From Actinomycetota bacterium (GTDB lineage Bacteria; Actinomycetota; UBA4738; HRBIN12), in NCBI GenBank assembly GCA_005885325.1, contig VAYX01000060.1, forward strand, positions 1 to 23,580: a stretch of DNA of 23,580 bases, given 5' to 3'. Below, in pieces: positions 23,456 to 23,580 of the stretch (its first letter is position 1; every line of letters begins with the position of its first letter). The translations under genes were made by a program, and so were the position numbers. Below the pieces are notes generated by a model, which saw nothing but the letters and a program-made list of their open reading frames with translations, was not told the origin of the DNA and did not search any database.

Positions 23456-23471
23456 TTGACCGGCCGTTCAA
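23456..23471. promoter_or_regulatory. Palindromic operator O5 before the FAD oxidoreductase gene
   Basis: TTGACCGGCCGTTCAA is an inverted repeat with arms TTGA/TCAA and a GC-rich, partly symmetrical core. Its first six bases also serve as the -35 of the plus-strand promoter. Its centre is 69 bases from that of O4, similar to the 63 bases between O1 and O2. Confidence 0.6.
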
Positions 23472-23486
23472 ACCTCGGGGTATGAT
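23456..23486 (+). promoter_or_regulatory. Promoter of the FAD oxidoreductase gene
   Basis: -35 TTGACC (23456-23461), a 19-base spacer and -10 TATGAT (23481-23486) precede a purine-rich ribosome site (GGGGGAGAGG) and the ATG at 23521. The -35 lies within operator O5, so a bound repressor would block polymerase. Confidence 0.52.
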
Positions 23487-23520
23487 GCCACCGCTCACGA
23501 CCACCGGGGGAGAGGTGTCC

Positions 23521-23580
23521 ATGGCGAACGCGTACGACGCCGTCGTGATCGGCGGCGGCCACAACGGCCTGATCTCTGGG
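23521..23580 (+). CDS. FAD/NAD(P)-binding oxidoreductase, N-terminus only (runs off window)
   Basis: Only the first 20 codons are in the window. 'YDAVVIGGGHNGLISG' is a Rossmann dinucleotide-binding motif. The GGGHNGL variant is typical of the phytoene-desaturase-like (COG1233/PYROXD2-type) flavoprotein family. The ATG is preceded by GGGGGAGAGGTGTCC. It is divergent from tetR and carries operator O5 in its promoter, so it is probably a member of the same regulon. The function beyond an FAD oxidoreductase cannot be told from this fragment. Confidence 0.7.
   Translation, partial: MANAYDAVVIGGGHNGLISG

Overview
The window looks like chromosomal DNA of a high-GC Gram-positive, probably an Actinomycetota lineage. 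It has strong GC bias at third positions, many GTG starts and one probable TTG start, purine-rich Shine-Dalgarno sites, a Tat-lipoprotein signal and TTGACA/TANNNT-type promoters. I cannot name a genus. Nearly all of it is coding. I see no insertion sequence, phage gene, tRNA, rRNA or CRISPR array, and no gene-free stretch longer than about 220 bases.

Layout. (1) 2-3687: a polyamine-type ABC importer. The 3' end of an ATPase gene on the plus strand converges on a minus-strand operon of binding protein, permease 1 and permease 2 (potD-potB-potC). (2) 3831-7547: a plus-strand operon starting with a damaged enoyl-CoA hydratase gene, then an ADP-forming acyl-CoA synthetase and an EamA transporter, joined by GTGA overlaps. 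(3) 7619-8365: a lone nucleotidyltransferase-fold gene followed by a hairpin. (4) 8434-20209: a nine-gene plus-strand run made of metallophosphoesterase, APC permease, iron-type alcohol dehydrogenase, aldehyde dehydrogenase, a second metallophosphoesterase, a stand-alone GcvT-family protein, a dimethylglycine/sarcosine dehydrogenase-like FAD-GcvT fusion, and both ETF subunits. (5) 20210-21463: a cysteine-synthase-family gene behind a structured leader with a possible 26-codon leader ORF. (6) 21527-23580: an acyl-CoA dehydrogenase, a convergent BetI-like TetR repressor, and the start of a divergent FAD-dependent oxidoreductase.

How the genes may work together. The nine-gene run reads as uptake and oxidation of a methylated amine or other onium compound. 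The permease would bring in the substrate, the alcohol and aldehyde dehydrogenases would oxidise an alcohol to an acid (as GbsB and GbsA do for choline), the two GcvT-type proteins would move methyl groups to tetrahydrofolate, and ETF would take the electrons. This is inference; the substrate is unknown.

The most notable regulatory signal is a palindrome, roughly YTGAMC-N4-GTTCAR. It occurs five times, each time in the promoter region of a different transcription unit: potD, the hydratase operon, the acyl-CoA dehydrogenase, the tetR gene itself and the FAD oxidoreductase. This points to a local regulon of the encoded TetR protein that links a cation ABC importer to acyl-CoA metabolism. The nine-gene run and the cysteine-synthase gene lack the site.
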